64,000 bases of DNA from Methylobacterium oxalidis (GTDB lineage Bacteria; Pseudomonadota; Alphaproteobacteria; Rhizobiales; Beijerinckiaceae), in contig NZ_BJZU01000017.1 of assembly GCF_007992195.1 (NCBI RefSeq), forward strand, positions 1 to 64,000, in the 5' to 3' direction. Positions 54,179-63,065 of the stretch are shown here, in pieces. Every line of letters starts with the position of its first letter. Positions within the stretch are counted from its first letter, which is position 1. Made by a program: the position numbers and the translations under genes. Under the pieces are notes generated by a model. The model worked only from the letters and a program-made list of their open reading frames with translations. It was not told where the DNA came from and searched no databases.

Positions 54179-54755
54179 ACCCGGCCGGGTTGCCTCGCAA
54201 GCCGCGGCGCCCGTGCCCGTTCCGGAGCGTGCGTGCGGGAAATTGTGCGGCGCCGAAAGGCTTCGCGGCACATTGCTTCAGTCTCGACGGTCCGGCCCGC
54301 GCGCCACCCCTCAGACGGCCGGCACGCAGGACCTTGGCCGTATCCGCGGACCCGCCGAATGAATTCTTTCGATCTTCCGCGACTTTAGTCTGCCGACATG
54401 CGAGATCAGTATCGATCTCTGCCAGGCTTTATCCTATAACTGAGCGCCGAGAACCGGGAAGGTCTGCGCCGGAACGCTTCATTGACCGGCATTCTCTGGC
54501 AGCTTGAGGCCGGCTACCGGCAACTACCGAGCGCGACGGGCGCAAGCGCGATTTCGCGGCTCTCAACCGTATATCGCGAGGATTTTACAAGTATTTGTTC
54601 TTATTTTGCAGAATATTTCTGGATTGAACGTTTTTTGTGCATGTGGCCAACATGTAATCTCCCGCTGGCTTCAATTAAAACTTGAATGGTGCGATGCGGC
54701 ATGAAACCTTAACGGAAAGTTAGTGACTGGGGGCTTTCAGAGGCAGGAGACCTGC
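54179..54755. other. 577-base AT-rich region upstream of the polysaccharide cluster
   Basis: No credible gene: the short open frames at 54482 to 54704 overlap each other and lack motifs. The base composition is clearly AT-rich relative to the rest. It holds an 18-base inverted repeat (GAGATC, 6, GATCTC at 54402 to 54419) and a smaller one (TTCAA, spacer, TTGAA near 54670), so it is a likely control region for the exoY gene. Confidence 0.45.
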
Positions 54756-55493
54756 ATGTCTGCGCACCCTCCGATTGCGGTCGGAACCGAGTTTCAGCAG
54801 GCCGAGTCGGCGCAGCGCGCCCGCCTCGCATCATCGTCCGGCCACCTGGCCGGGCAGTTCGCCGAGCACATCGCCGGGCATCTCGACAGCCGGGTCAAGC
54901 GGGGCTTCGACCTGACGGCCGCGCTCTGCGCGCTTCTCCTCCTGCTGCCGATCTTCCTGCTGATCGCGCTGCTGATCCGGGCCTACGACGGCGGGCCGGC
55001 CTTCTACCGGCACCGGCGGGTCGGCCGCGGCCAGTCGGGCTTCGACTGCCTGAAGTTCCGCACCATGCGGACCGACAGCCAGGAGGCGCTGCGCCTCTAT
55101 CTCAGCAGCAACCCGGCCGCCCTGGCGGAGTGGGCGGAGACGCAGAAGCTCAAGGACGACCCGCGCATCACGCCGGTCGGCGCGATCCTGCGCAAGACGA
55201 GCCTCGATGAGCTGCCCCAGCTCATCAACATCCTGCGCGGCGAGATGAGCGTCGTCGGCCCCCGGCCGATCGTCGAGGCCGAGGTCGAGAAGTACGGGTC
55301 CGACGCCGCCGCCTACTTCGCCGTCCGCCCGGGGCTCACGGGCGCCTGGCAGGTGAGCGGCCGCTCGGACACCTCCTACGCGGAGCGGGTGCGCCTCGAC
55401 CGGCAGTACGTGGAGTCGCAGTCCTTCCGGGGCGACCTCGTGATCATCCTGCGCACGATCCCGGCGGTGTTCTTCACCCGCGGTTCCTACTGA
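54756..55493 (+). CDS. exoY: Polysaccharide-priming sugar transferase (ExoY/WbaP-like)
   Basis: A 245-residue inner-membrane enzyme that transfers a sugar-1-phosphate to undecaprenyl phosphate, the first step of exopolysaccharide assembly. A membrane helix ([20 protein letters not shown]) is preceded by KRGFD. Then [41 protein letters not shown] and the conserved MSVVGPRP. The ATG follows AGGAG. The first gene of the cluster, 129 bases before the next. Confidence 0.93.
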   Translation: MSAHPPIAVGTEFQQAESAQRARLASSSGHLAGQFAEHIAGHLDSRVKRGFDLTAALCALLLLLPIFLLIALLIRAYDGGPAFYRHRRVGRGQSGFDCLKFRTMRTDSQEALRLYLSSNPAALAEWAETQKLKDDPRITPVGAILRKTSLDELPQLINILRGEMSVVGPRPIVEAEVEKYGSDAAAYFAVRPGLTGAWQVSGRSDTSYAERVRLDRQYVESQSFRGDLVIILRTIPAVFFTRGSY

Positions 55494-55622
55494 CGCCCGG
55501 CCCCCGGGCACGCCCGGGCGGAAGACGCACGACCCCGATTTCGCGCTTCGGCAAGGAACGGCGCCTCCGGCTCGGAGCGCGCCCGCGGTCGTCCCAGGAG
55601 AGCGGCGCAGGAGAGGTCTGCC

Positions 55623-56804
55623 ATGAAGGTCGCCATCATCCATTACTGGCTCGTCGGCATGCGCGGCGGCGAGAAGGTCATCGAGGCGTTGGCGCGGATG
55701 TATCCCGAGGCGGATATCTTCACGCACGTCCTCGCGCCGGAGGCGATATCGGAGGAGATCCTCCGGCACCGCATCCGCACCTCCTTCATCGCGCGGCTGC
55801 CGCGGGCGAAGGTCTTCTACAAGCACTACCTGCCCTTGATGCCGCTCGCGCTCGAGCATCTCGACCTGCGCGGCTACGACCTCATCATCTCGAGCGAGTC
55901 GGGGCCGGCCAAGGGCATCATCCCGCCGGAGGGGGCGGTGCATGTCTGCTACTGCCACTCGCCCATGCGGTACATCTGGAACATGTACCACGACTACCGG
56001 AGCTCGGCCGGACGGCTGACCCGGTTCGCGATGCCGCTGCTGACCCATTACCTGCGGGCCTGGGACGAGAGCTCGGCCGCGCGGGTCGATCACTTCGTCG
56101 CCAACTCGAGCACCGTCGCCTCGCGGATCCGCCGCTACTACCGGCGCGAGGCGAGCATCATCCACCCGCCCGTCGCGGTGGACGACTTCGCGCCCGTCCC
56201 GGAGGCGGAGCGCGGCGACTACCACCTGATGGTGGGCGAGCTCGTCCGCTACAAGCGGCCGGACATAGCGGTCGCGGCCTTCAACGCCCTGCGCCGCCCG
56301 CTCGTGATCATCGGCGGCGGCGAGATGCTCGGCGAGATCCGCGCGATGGCCGGGCCGACCGTGCGGGTGCTCGGCCCGCAGCCCTTCGCGCAGCTGCAGC
56401 ACCACTATGCCCGCTGCCGCGGCCTGATCTTCCCCGGCGAGGAGGATTTCGGGATCGTGCCCGTGGAGGCCATGGCGAGCGGCCGCCCGGTCGTCGCCTA
56501 CGGACGGGGCGGCGCCACCGAGACGGTGGTCGACGGGCACACCGGCGTCTTCTTCGAGACGCAGAGCGTCGAGGCGCTGACCGCAGCGGTGGAGCGCCTG
56601 GACGGGCTCGACCTCGATCCCGCCCGCATCGCCGCCCACGCCCGGCGCTTCAACGGGGACCGCTTCGCCGCCGAGATGGCGGCCGCGATCGCGGCGGCGC
56701 GCGCGGCCGCCGGCGCCCAGGATGCGCCCTTCGCCGCGCCACTCCCGGCTGCCGACGCGCCGATCGCCCTTCCGGCGGGCCGCCGGAGGGCCGCCTATGC
56801 CTGA
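55623..56804 (+). CDS. Glycosyltransferase family 4
   Basis: A 393-residue GT-B transferase. It begins MKVAIIHYWLVGMRGGEKV, a GT4 hallmark. The donor-binding part holds MVGELVRYKRPDIAVAAF and the E-x7-E motif in GEEDFGIVPVEAMASGRPVV. The acceptor and sugar are unknown. It overlaps the pyruvyl transferase start by 8 bases. Confidence 0.93.
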   Translation: MKVAIIHYWLVGMRGGEKVIEALARMYPEADIFTHVLAPEAISEEILRHRIRTSFIARLPRAKVFYKHYLPLMPLALEHLDLRGYDLIISSESGPAKGIIPPEGAVHVCYCHSPMRYIWNMYHDYRSSAGRLTRFAMPLLTHYLRAWDESSAARVDHFVANSSTVASRIRRYYRREASIIHPPVAVDDFAPVPEAERGDYHLMVGELVRYKRPDIAVAAFNALRRPLVIIGGGEMLGEIRAMAGPTVRVLGPQPFAQLQHHYARCRGLIFPGEEDFGIVPVEAMASGRPVVAYGRGGATETVVDGHTGVFFETQSVEALTAAVERLDGLDLDPARIAAHARRFNGDRFAAEMAAAIAAARAAAGAQDAPFAAPLPAADAPIALPAGRRRAAYA

Positions 56805-58101
56805 CACGCCCCACCGCCCGGCCGCCCCCGACGGGATCGTCCTGTTCAACGTCAAGTACAGCCCGAACCTCGGGGACGGCGTCATCGCGGCCTGCCTGGA
56901 GCACGGGCTCGCCGCGCGCCTGCCCGGCACCCGCGTCGCGTCGATCGATCTCGCCGGTCGCGAGGCCTGGCTGCCGCCGGGCGACGGGCGCGGGCGCGTC
57001 CGCCTGCTCCGGACCCTCCAGGCCCTGCCAGCCCCTCTCCGCGACGGCGCGGTCGGCCTCGCCCTCGGGCTGAGGCTGCGCCGCCGCCTCGTGCCGGCGT
57101 GGCGGCGGGCCGCCCGGGGCGCCGGCTTCGCCGTCTTCGGCGGCGGGCAGCTCATCCAGGACGGGGACCTCAACTTCCCCCTCAAGCTCTCTGCCGCCAT
57201 CGGCCTGTGCCACGCGCTCGCCATGCCGGTCGCCGTCTACGGCGTCGGCGCGAGCCCGAGCCGGTCGACGCTCGGCGGGCATCTCCTGCGCCGCCTCCTC
57301 GCCTCGCCCCGCCTCGTGCACCTGAGCGCCCGCGACGCCGCCTCCCGCGACAGCCTCGCGGGCTACCGGCCGAGCCAGCCCGTGGACCTCGCCCGCGACC
57401 CCGGCCTCCTCGCGGCCGGGCTCTGGCCCGCCGCGGCGAAACCGGGGCGGGCACGACCCCTGATCGGGGTCGGCATCACCCATCCGGCCCCGCTCCACCA
57501 CCACGGCGCCGGGCTCGCCCGCGAGACGGACGCGGACGCGGCCGAGCGCTACGGACGCCTCGTCGACGGGCTGGTGGCTCAGGGGCTCGACGTGGCGCTG
57601 TTCACGAACGGCGCGGCGGAGGACGAGGATTTCCTCACCGCGCACGCCGCGCGTCTCTGCGCCGCCGCCGGCGGAGACGGGCGCGTGGCCCGCCTCCCCC
57701 GCGCCGCCGACCCCGCCGCCCTGGCGCGCCGCGTCGCGGGGCTCGACGGCCTCGTCGCGCACCGCCTGCACGCGATCATCCTCGCCTACGCCTACCGCGT
57801 CCCCGCGATCGGCCTGCGCTGGGACGCCAAGCTCGACGCCTTCCTGCGCTCCGTCGACGCCGCCGACCGAGCCGCCGATTTCGACGACGCGAGCGTGGGC
57901 GAGATCCCCGCCCGCCTCGCCGAGGCGATGCGCGCCGGCGTCGATCCGGTCCGCCACGCTTCGGTCGTCGGCGAGACGGAGGGCGCCCTGGACCGGCTCG
58001 CCGAGGTGATCGCGGCGGCCCGGGCCCTTGGCCGGACCCGGACCGGCCGGACCGCCGACCTCCCGCACGGCACGGCCCTCGGCCTGCCCGCGCGTCCGTG
58101 A
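56797..58101 (+). CDS. Polysaccharide pyruvyl transferase
   Basis: A 434-residue enzyme that adds a ketal pyruvate to a sugar. KYSPNLGDGVIAACLEHGL, VFGGGQLIQDGDL and, near the end, LDGLVAHRLHAIILAYAYRV, then PAIGLRWDAKL, match the CsaB/PssM-like family. Cytoplasmic. It adds acid charge to the exopolysaccharide. Confidence 0.85.
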   Translation: MPDTPHRPAAPDGIVLFNVKYSPNLGDGVIAACLEHGLAARLPGTRVASIDLAGREAWLPPGDGRGRVRLLRTLQALPAPLRDGAVGLALGLRLRRRLVPAWRRAARGAGFAVFGGGQLIQDGDLNFPLKLSAAIGLCHALAMPVAVYGVGASPSRSTLGGHLLRRLLASPRLVHLSARDAASRDSLAGYRPSQPVDLARDPGLLAAGLWPAAAKPGRARPLIGVGITHPAPLHHHGAGLARETDADAAERYGRLVDGLVAQGLDVALFTNGAAEDEDFLTAHAARLCAAAGGDGRVARLPRAADPAALARRVAGLDGLVAHRLHAIILAYAYRVPAIGLRWDAKLDAFLRSVDAADRAADFDDASVGEIPARLAEAMRAGVDPVRHASVVGETEGALDRLAEVIAAARALGRTRTGRTADLPHGTALGLPARP

Positions 58102-58112
58102 GGAGGGCTCAG

Positions 58113-59582
58113 GTGCAGATCGAGCCGATCGGGATCCTCGCGGCGCTGCTCGGACTCGCCGTCCTGGCCTTCGGCCCGGTCGTCGGGATCTACGCGCTCG
58201 CGGCCACGAGCCTGCTCGGGGCGGCCGCCGCCATCAAGCTGCCCGCGCTCGGCGATGCCAGCATCATGCCCTGCCACCTCATCATTCCGTTCCTGATGAT
58301 CGCGGTGCTGCGCAGCGCGGAGCTCCGCGGGGGCATGATGGCCGCCCTCACCTTCCCGCGCGCGGGGTTCTGGTTCCTCGCGGCGATCGTCTTCGGGGCG
58401 GTGACGGCCGTCTTCCTGCCGCGCATCTTCGCCGGGGCGACGATGGTCTACTCGCTGACCCGCAGCGGCATCGACGTGGGCGTCGTGATGACGCCGCTCG
58501 GGCCCCGTGCCAGCAACATCACCCAGACCGCCTACCTCCTCGGCGACGTCGCCTGCTACGCGGCCTTCGCGGCCCTGATCGCCCGCGGCGACGGCCGCCA
58601 CGCCCTCGCCGCGCTCCTCCTCGCCGCCGGTCTCCACCTCGCCTTCGCGCTGCTCGACCTCGCGACCTTCGCCACGGGGACGGGCGACGTCCTCGGCTTC
58701 ATCCGCAACGCCAACTACCGGATGCTGAACGAGGGCGTGATCGGCGGCTTCAAGCGGATCGTCGGCTCCTTCACCGAGGCCGGCGCCTACGCCTACGTGG
58801 CGATCGGGTTCTACGCCTTCTGCCTGCAGCTCTGGCTCCGGGGCGTCTCGACGCGGCTCACCGGCGCGCTCGCCGCGGGCCAAGCCCTCGCCCTCCTGCT
58901 CTCGACCTCCTCGGCGGCCTACGCCGCGTTCGGCGCCTACAACCTCGTGGCCTATGCGGGCTGCCTGCGCCGGGCCGGCGAGGGCCGCGGCGGCGACTGG
59001 CGCACGAACGCGTACCTCGTCGGGACGCCGGTCCTCGCCGTGCTGGTCGTGCTCGGGCTGATGCTGATCCCCTCCGTCTGGACGATGGTGACCGGCCTGT
59101 TCGACGCGACGGTCTCGAACAAGATGTCCTCGCAGTCCGGCGTCGAGCGCGCCCGCTGGAACGCCTACGCCCTGCAGAGCGCCATCGACACGCTGGGGAT
59201 GGGGGCCGGTGTCGGCAGCGTGCGCGCCTCGAGCTTCCTCGTCGCGCTCGTGTCCAATGTCGGCGTCGTCGGCACCCTCCTGTACGGGGCCTTCCTGACC
59301 GCGACCGTGACCCGATCGGCCAGCGTGCCGGAGGGCGGGCAGGAGCCCGTCCGGGCGGCGGCGCGCGGCGCCTGCCTCGCGACGCTGCTGGCCGCCACGG
59401 TCACCCTCGGCAGCATCGATCTCGGCCTGTTCTTCGTGATCTTCGCCGCCCTCGCGACGACCGCGCCGGAGGCCCGCGCCGCGTGGCCGGCGGTCCTGCG
59501 CCCCATCGCGAGCGGGGACCTGACGCTGGCGCCCGTCGCTCTGCCGAGGCTCGGGGCGCCGCTCGCCCCGAACCATTCCTGA
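58113..59582 (+). CDS. Membrane protein of O-antigen polymerase/ligase type
   Basis: A 489-residue protein with about eleven to twelve membrane segments (for example GLAVLAFGPVVGIYALAATS, AVLVVLGLMLIPSVW). The periplasmic stretch SQSGVERARWNAYALQSA then GMGAGVGSVRASS is the conserved loop of Wzy/WaaL-type proteins. The GTG start follows AGGAGG. It probably polymerises repeat units. Confidence 0.8.
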   Translation: MQIEPIGILAALLGLAVLAFGPVVGIYALAATSLLGAAAAIKLPALGDASIMPCHLIIPFLMIAVLRSAELRGGMMAALTFPRAGFWFLAAIVFGAVTAVFLPRIFAGATMVYSLTRSGIDVGVVMTPLGPRASNITQTAYLLGDVACYAAFAALIARGDGRHALAALLLAAGLHLAFALLDLATFATGTGDVLGFIRNANYRMLNEGVIGGFKRIVGSFTEAGAYAYVAIGFYAFCLQLWLRGVSTRLTGALAAGQALALLLSTSSAAYAAFGAYNLVAYAGCLRRAGEGRGGDWRTNAYLVGTPVLAVLVVLGLMLIPSVWTMVTGLFDATVSNKMSSQSGVERARWNAYALQSAIDTLGMGAGVGSVRASSFLVALVSNVGVVGTLLYGAFLTATVTRSASVPEGGQEPVRAAARGACLATLLAATVTLGSIDLGLFFVIFAALATTAPEARAAWPAVLRPIASGDLTLAPVALPRLGAPLAPNHS

Positions 59583-59612
59583 ACCCGCGACCGAAGGGAC
59601 TGGACAGCGACC

Positions 59613-61376
59613 ATGTACGATCCCGCCCGCAGGATCTTCACCCCGCAGACGCAGCCTCCCGCCAAGGACGAGGTCGTCGGCCTGCGGGAGATCTACCAGT
59701 TCCTGCGGATCTCCCACCGCACGATCCTGCTGTTCGTGCTGCTCTTCGCGGGCGCGGCGCTCGCCTACTGCCTGATCACGACCCCGATCTTCACCGCCAC
59801 GGCCCAGGTCCTGATCGAGCCCGTGCGGGCCCAGTCCTTCCTGCAGGAGGGCAACGCCGTCGAGACCGTCACCGACACGGGCCGCGTCGAGAGCCAGATG
59901 GAGGTCCTGAAGTCGGACCGGATCGGCGAGACCGTGATCCGCAGCCTCGGCCTCATCGACGACCCGGAATTCCAGCCCGGCCCGCCCTCGCTCCTGGGCC
60001 AGGCCCTCGACCTGTTCCGGCCCGACCCCGAGCCCATGAGCGAGGCCGACCGCGAGGCCGCCAAGCTCGCCTACGCCCTCAATCTGCTCTCCGACCGCAT
60101 GCTGGTGCGGCGCGTCGGCCAGTCCTACGTCGTCGAGCTCTCCGTGCGCTCGAAGGACCCCGCCAAGGCCGCCGCCATCGCCAACGCGATCACCGCCGCC
60201 TTCATCGAGACGGACATCTCGGCCAAGGCCGAGGAGGCGCGCCGGGGCAGCGACTGGCTGAACGAGCGCCTCACCGCGCTGCGCAACCAGGCGCTGCAGG
60301 CGCGCCGCGACCTCGAGCAGTTCAAGTCGAGCGGCGAGGCGTCCTCGGCCACCGAGGCGCGGGTGAAGCTCGCCGAGCTCGAGAGCACCACGGTCAGCCA
60401 CACCAAGCTCTACGACGCGTTCCTCCTGCGCTACATCGAGACGGCGCAGAAGGTGACCTACCCGGTGGCGGATGCCCGCATCGTCGCGGCGGCCGCCAAG
60501 CCCCTCACCCGCAGCCACCCGAAGACGCTCCTGATCATCGCCTTCGCGGGGATCCTCGGCGGCGCGGCCGGTGTCGGCACGTCGATGGTGCGGCGCCGCT
60601 TCGACGACCGCATCTTCACGGGGGGCGCCGTGACGCGCCACGGGGTCGACCTCCTCGGCACCGTCGACTGCGTCCGCCTGCGGCAGGCGCCCCTCCGGGC
60701 GACCCCGATCAGCTCGGACCGGCTGCTGGCCATCGCGGCCGACATGCCGCGGACCCGCTTCGCCGCGGACCTGCGCACGATCAAGACCTCGATCAACACG
60801 GCGCTCCTCGACCGCGCCGCGAGCTGCCTCGGCGTCACCTCGGTGAGCGACGGCGAGGGCAAGAGCACGCTGGCCGCCAACCTCGCGCAGCTCTTCGCCC
60901 TCTCGGGCTCGCGCACCCTGCTCATCGACGCGAGCCCGGGCGATCCCGTGGTCAGCCGCAAGTTCGCGCCGAACGCCGAGTTCGGCTTCGTGCAGGCGCT
61001 CGCCTACCCGGACACGCTGAGCCGGCTCATCTCGGCCCAGCCGAGCGTGCCCAACCTGTTCGTGCTGCCGCTCGGCACGGTGGGCGAGCGCGTCTCGCCG
61101 ATCGAGCAGATGGCCTCGGACCGCCAGCGCCTGCAGCTCGACGACCTGCGCAAGCACTATCACGTGGTCATCTTCGACCTGCCGTCGCTGGCGGCGGCGC
61201 CGGACGCCCGCGCCATCGCGCCTCTCCTCGACGGCATGATCCTCGTCGCCGAGTTCGGCCGCACCAACGCCGGGGCGCTGGAGAGCGCCGTCCGATCCCT
61301 GGAGACCGGCCGCGGGCGACTGCTCGGGGCGGTCCTCAACAAGGTCGACCGCAAGAACAGGGCCTGGGCGACCTGA
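59613..61376 (+). CDS. Chain-length determinant/tyrosine-kinase-like protein (Wzc/ExoP type)
   Basis: A 587-residue inner-membrane protein. Two membrane helices (TILLFVLLFAGAALAYCLIT and TLLIIAFAGILGGAAGVG) flank a periplasmic coiled-coil domain, the Wzz layout. The cytoplasmic part has Walker A SDGEGKSTLAANLA, Lys417. Walker A-prime reads LLIDASPGDP instead of the usual D-A-D-x-R-x-P, and Walker B is VIFDLPS. No tyrosine cluster is present at the C-terminus (it ends KVDRKNRAWAT), so tyrosine autokinase activity is doubtful. It probably sets chain length and helps export. Confidence 0.9.
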   Translation: MYDPARRIFTPQTQPPAKDEVVGLREIYQFLRISHRTILLFVLLFAGAALAYCLITTPIFTATAQVLIEPVRAQSFLQEGNAVETVTDTGRVESQMEVLKSDRIGETVIRSLGLIDDPEFQPGPPSLLGQALDLFRPDPEPMSEADREAAKLAYALNLLSDRMLVRRVGQSYVVELSVRSKDPAKAAAIANAITAAFIETDISAKAEEARRGSDWLNERLTALRNQALQARRDLEQFKSSGEASSATEARVKLAELESTTVSHTKLYDAFLLRYIETAQKVTYPVADARIVAAAAKPLTRSHPKTLLIIAFAGILGGAAGVGTSMVRRRFDDRIFTGGAVTRHGVDLLGTVDCVRLRQAPLRATPISSDRLLAIAADMPRTRFAADLRTIKTSINTALLDRAASCLGVTSVSDGEGKSTLAANLAQLFALSGSRTLLIDASPGDPVVSRKFAPNAEFGFVQALAYPDTLSRLISAQPSVPNLFVLPLGTVGERVSPIEQMASDRQRLQLDDLRKHYHVVIFDLPSLAAAPDARAIAPLLDGMILVAEFGRTNAGALESAVRSLETGRGRLLGAVLNKVDRKNRAWAT

Positions 61377-61472
61377 GCGCCGGGTGGAAACGGCCTCGCC
61401 GGAAGCGGGGCGATGGGACGGGGTGAGGGGGCACGGGGCGCGCGGACCGCGCCGGATCGACAGGAGGCGAAG

Positions 61473-62156
61473 ATGCCGGAAGCCATGCCAATCGAGGCCC
61501 TTGCCGAGCGGGTGCCGCAGAACAGCCTGATCGCCAGGCTGCGGGCGCGGCCCGCCCTCAAGGAGACCCTGCGCGACGCCCTCGAACGGGTCGGATTCGG
61601 CACGACCGACTGGGTCCGGGAGGTGATGTACGAGCGCTGCTTCGCCTACGTGGAGACCCTCGGGCCGCGCAACCTCCACACGCTCGAGATCTCCGCCGGC
61701 CCGCAATGGACGCGGCGCTTCGACTTCAAGTCCTACACGGCCACGGAGTATCCGGACTTCGACATCTGCGCACAGACGCTGCCGCAGACGTACGACCTCA
61801 TCATCGCCGACCAGGTGTTCGAGCACCTGCCCTGGCCCTACCGGGCGGCGCGGAACGTCCACGCGATGCTGAAGCCCGGCGGCGTCTTCATCGTCTCGAC
61901 GCCCTTCCTCGTGCGCATCCACAACGTCCCGATCGACTGCAACCGGTGGACCCCGACCGGGATGTCCTACTTCCTGCAGGAGGCGGGATTCCCGGCCGAC
62001 GGCATCTCGGTCGACTCGTGGGGCAACCGGGCCTGCCTCATCGGCAACCTGCCCAAATGGCGCAAGCGCGGCTTCCGCTCCCTGCGCAACGAACCGAACT
62101 TCCCCGTCATGGTCTGGGCCTTCGCCCGCAAGCCGCGCCAGGAGAACGCCGCGTGA
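61473..62156 (+). CDS. SAM-dependent methyltransferase
   Basis: A 227-residue class I methyltransferase. The SAM-binding strand is shortened (HTLEISAGPQW); YDLIIADQVFEHLPWPYRAA and MLKPGGVFIVSTPF are typical of the family. The ATG follows GGAGG. It probably methylates a sugar of the polysaccharide. Its stop overlaps the next start (GTGA). Confidence 0.88.
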   Translation: MPEAMPIEALAERVPQNSLIARLRARPALKETLRDALERVGFGTTDWVREVMYERCFAYVETLGPRNLHTLEISAGPQWTRRFDFKSYTATEYPDFDICAQTLPQTYDLIIADQVFEHLPWPYRAARNVHAMLKPGGVFIVSTPFLVRIHNVPIDCNRWTPTGMSYFLQEAGFPADGISVDSWGNRACLIGNLPKWRKRGFRSLRNEPNFPVMVWAFARKPRQENAA

Positions 62157-63064
62157 GCACGAGCCCCCTTCCCGCCAGCCGCCTGCGCCTCGCCGTCGGC
62201 ATCGCCACCGCCGGCCGCCCCGGCATCGTCGGGGCGACCGTCGCCGAATTGCTGCGCCAGGACCGACCGGCCGACCGCATCGTCGTCTGCGCGCCGAGCC
62301 CGACGGATGTCGACGCCCTCGCTGCGAACCACCCGGACGTGCGCGTCGTGATCGGCCCGCGCGGCCTGCCGCACCAGCGCAACGCCATCCTGCGCAGCCT
62401 CGACGGGTTCGACGCGGTGGTCTTCTTCGACGACGACTTCGTCCCCTGCGCGGACTACCTCACGGAGGTCGAGGCGATCCTGATCGCGCATCCCGAGGTC
62501 GCGATGACCACCGGGACCGTGATCAAGGACGGCATCATCGGGCCCGGTCTCTCCTTCGACGAGGCGAAGGCCCGGGTCGCGGAGGCGGAGGGGGCGCCCT
62601 GCCCGCCCTTCGCCCTCGCGGAGGTCTACAACGGCTACGGCTGCAACATGAGCGTGCGGCTCGATCCCGTGCGCCGGCACGCCCTGGCCTTCGACGAGAC
62701 CCTCGGCAGCTACGCGTGGCTGGAGGACGTCGATTTCAGCCGCCAGCTCGCGCCCTACGGGCGGATCGTGCGCGCGACCAGCACCCGCGGCGTGCATCTC
62801 GGGGTGAAGCTCGGCCGGCAATCGGGCCTGCGGTTCGGGTACTCGCAGATCGCCAACCCGCTCTACCTCGTGCGCAAGGGGCACTGCACCTGGCGCAAGG
62901 CGCTCCACCAGATGTCGCGCAACATCGCGATCAACGTCGCGAAATGCCTCTGGCCCGAGCCCTACGTCGACCGCCGCGGGCGCCTGCACGGCAACCTCGT
63001 CGCCTTCGCCGATCTCCTGCGCGGGCGCCTGATGCCCTCCCGCACCCTGAGCCTCGGGAGCTGA
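62153..63064 (+). CDS. Glycosyltransferase family 2
   Basis: A 303-residue transferase. LAVGIATAGRPGIVGATVAE is the GT2 start, and AVVFFDDDFVPCADYL carries the metal-binding D-x-D. LEDVDFSRQLAPYGRIV is the acceptor-site E-D. Cytoplasmic. The GTG start overlaps the upstream stop. Confidence 0.9.
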   Translation: MSTSPLPASRLRLAVGIATAGRPGIVGATVAELLRQDRPADRIVVCAPSPTDVDALAANHPDVRVVIGPRGLPHQRNAILRSLDGFDAVVFFDDDFVPCADYLTEVEAILIAHPEVAMTTGTVIKDGIIGPGLSFDEAKARVAEAEGAPCPPFALAEVYNGYGCNMSVRLDPVRRHALAFDETLGSYAWLEDVDFSRQLAPYGRIVRATSTRGVHLGVKLGRQSGLRFGYSQIANPLYLVRKGHCTWRKALHQMSRNIAINVAKCLWPEPYVDRRGRLHGNLVAFADLLRGRLMPSRTLSLGS

Positions 63065-63065
63065 G

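Noticed and set aside
54482..54704. Two short overlapping frames upstream of exoY
   Set aside because: No ribosome site or family; the region looks like an AT-rich control region.
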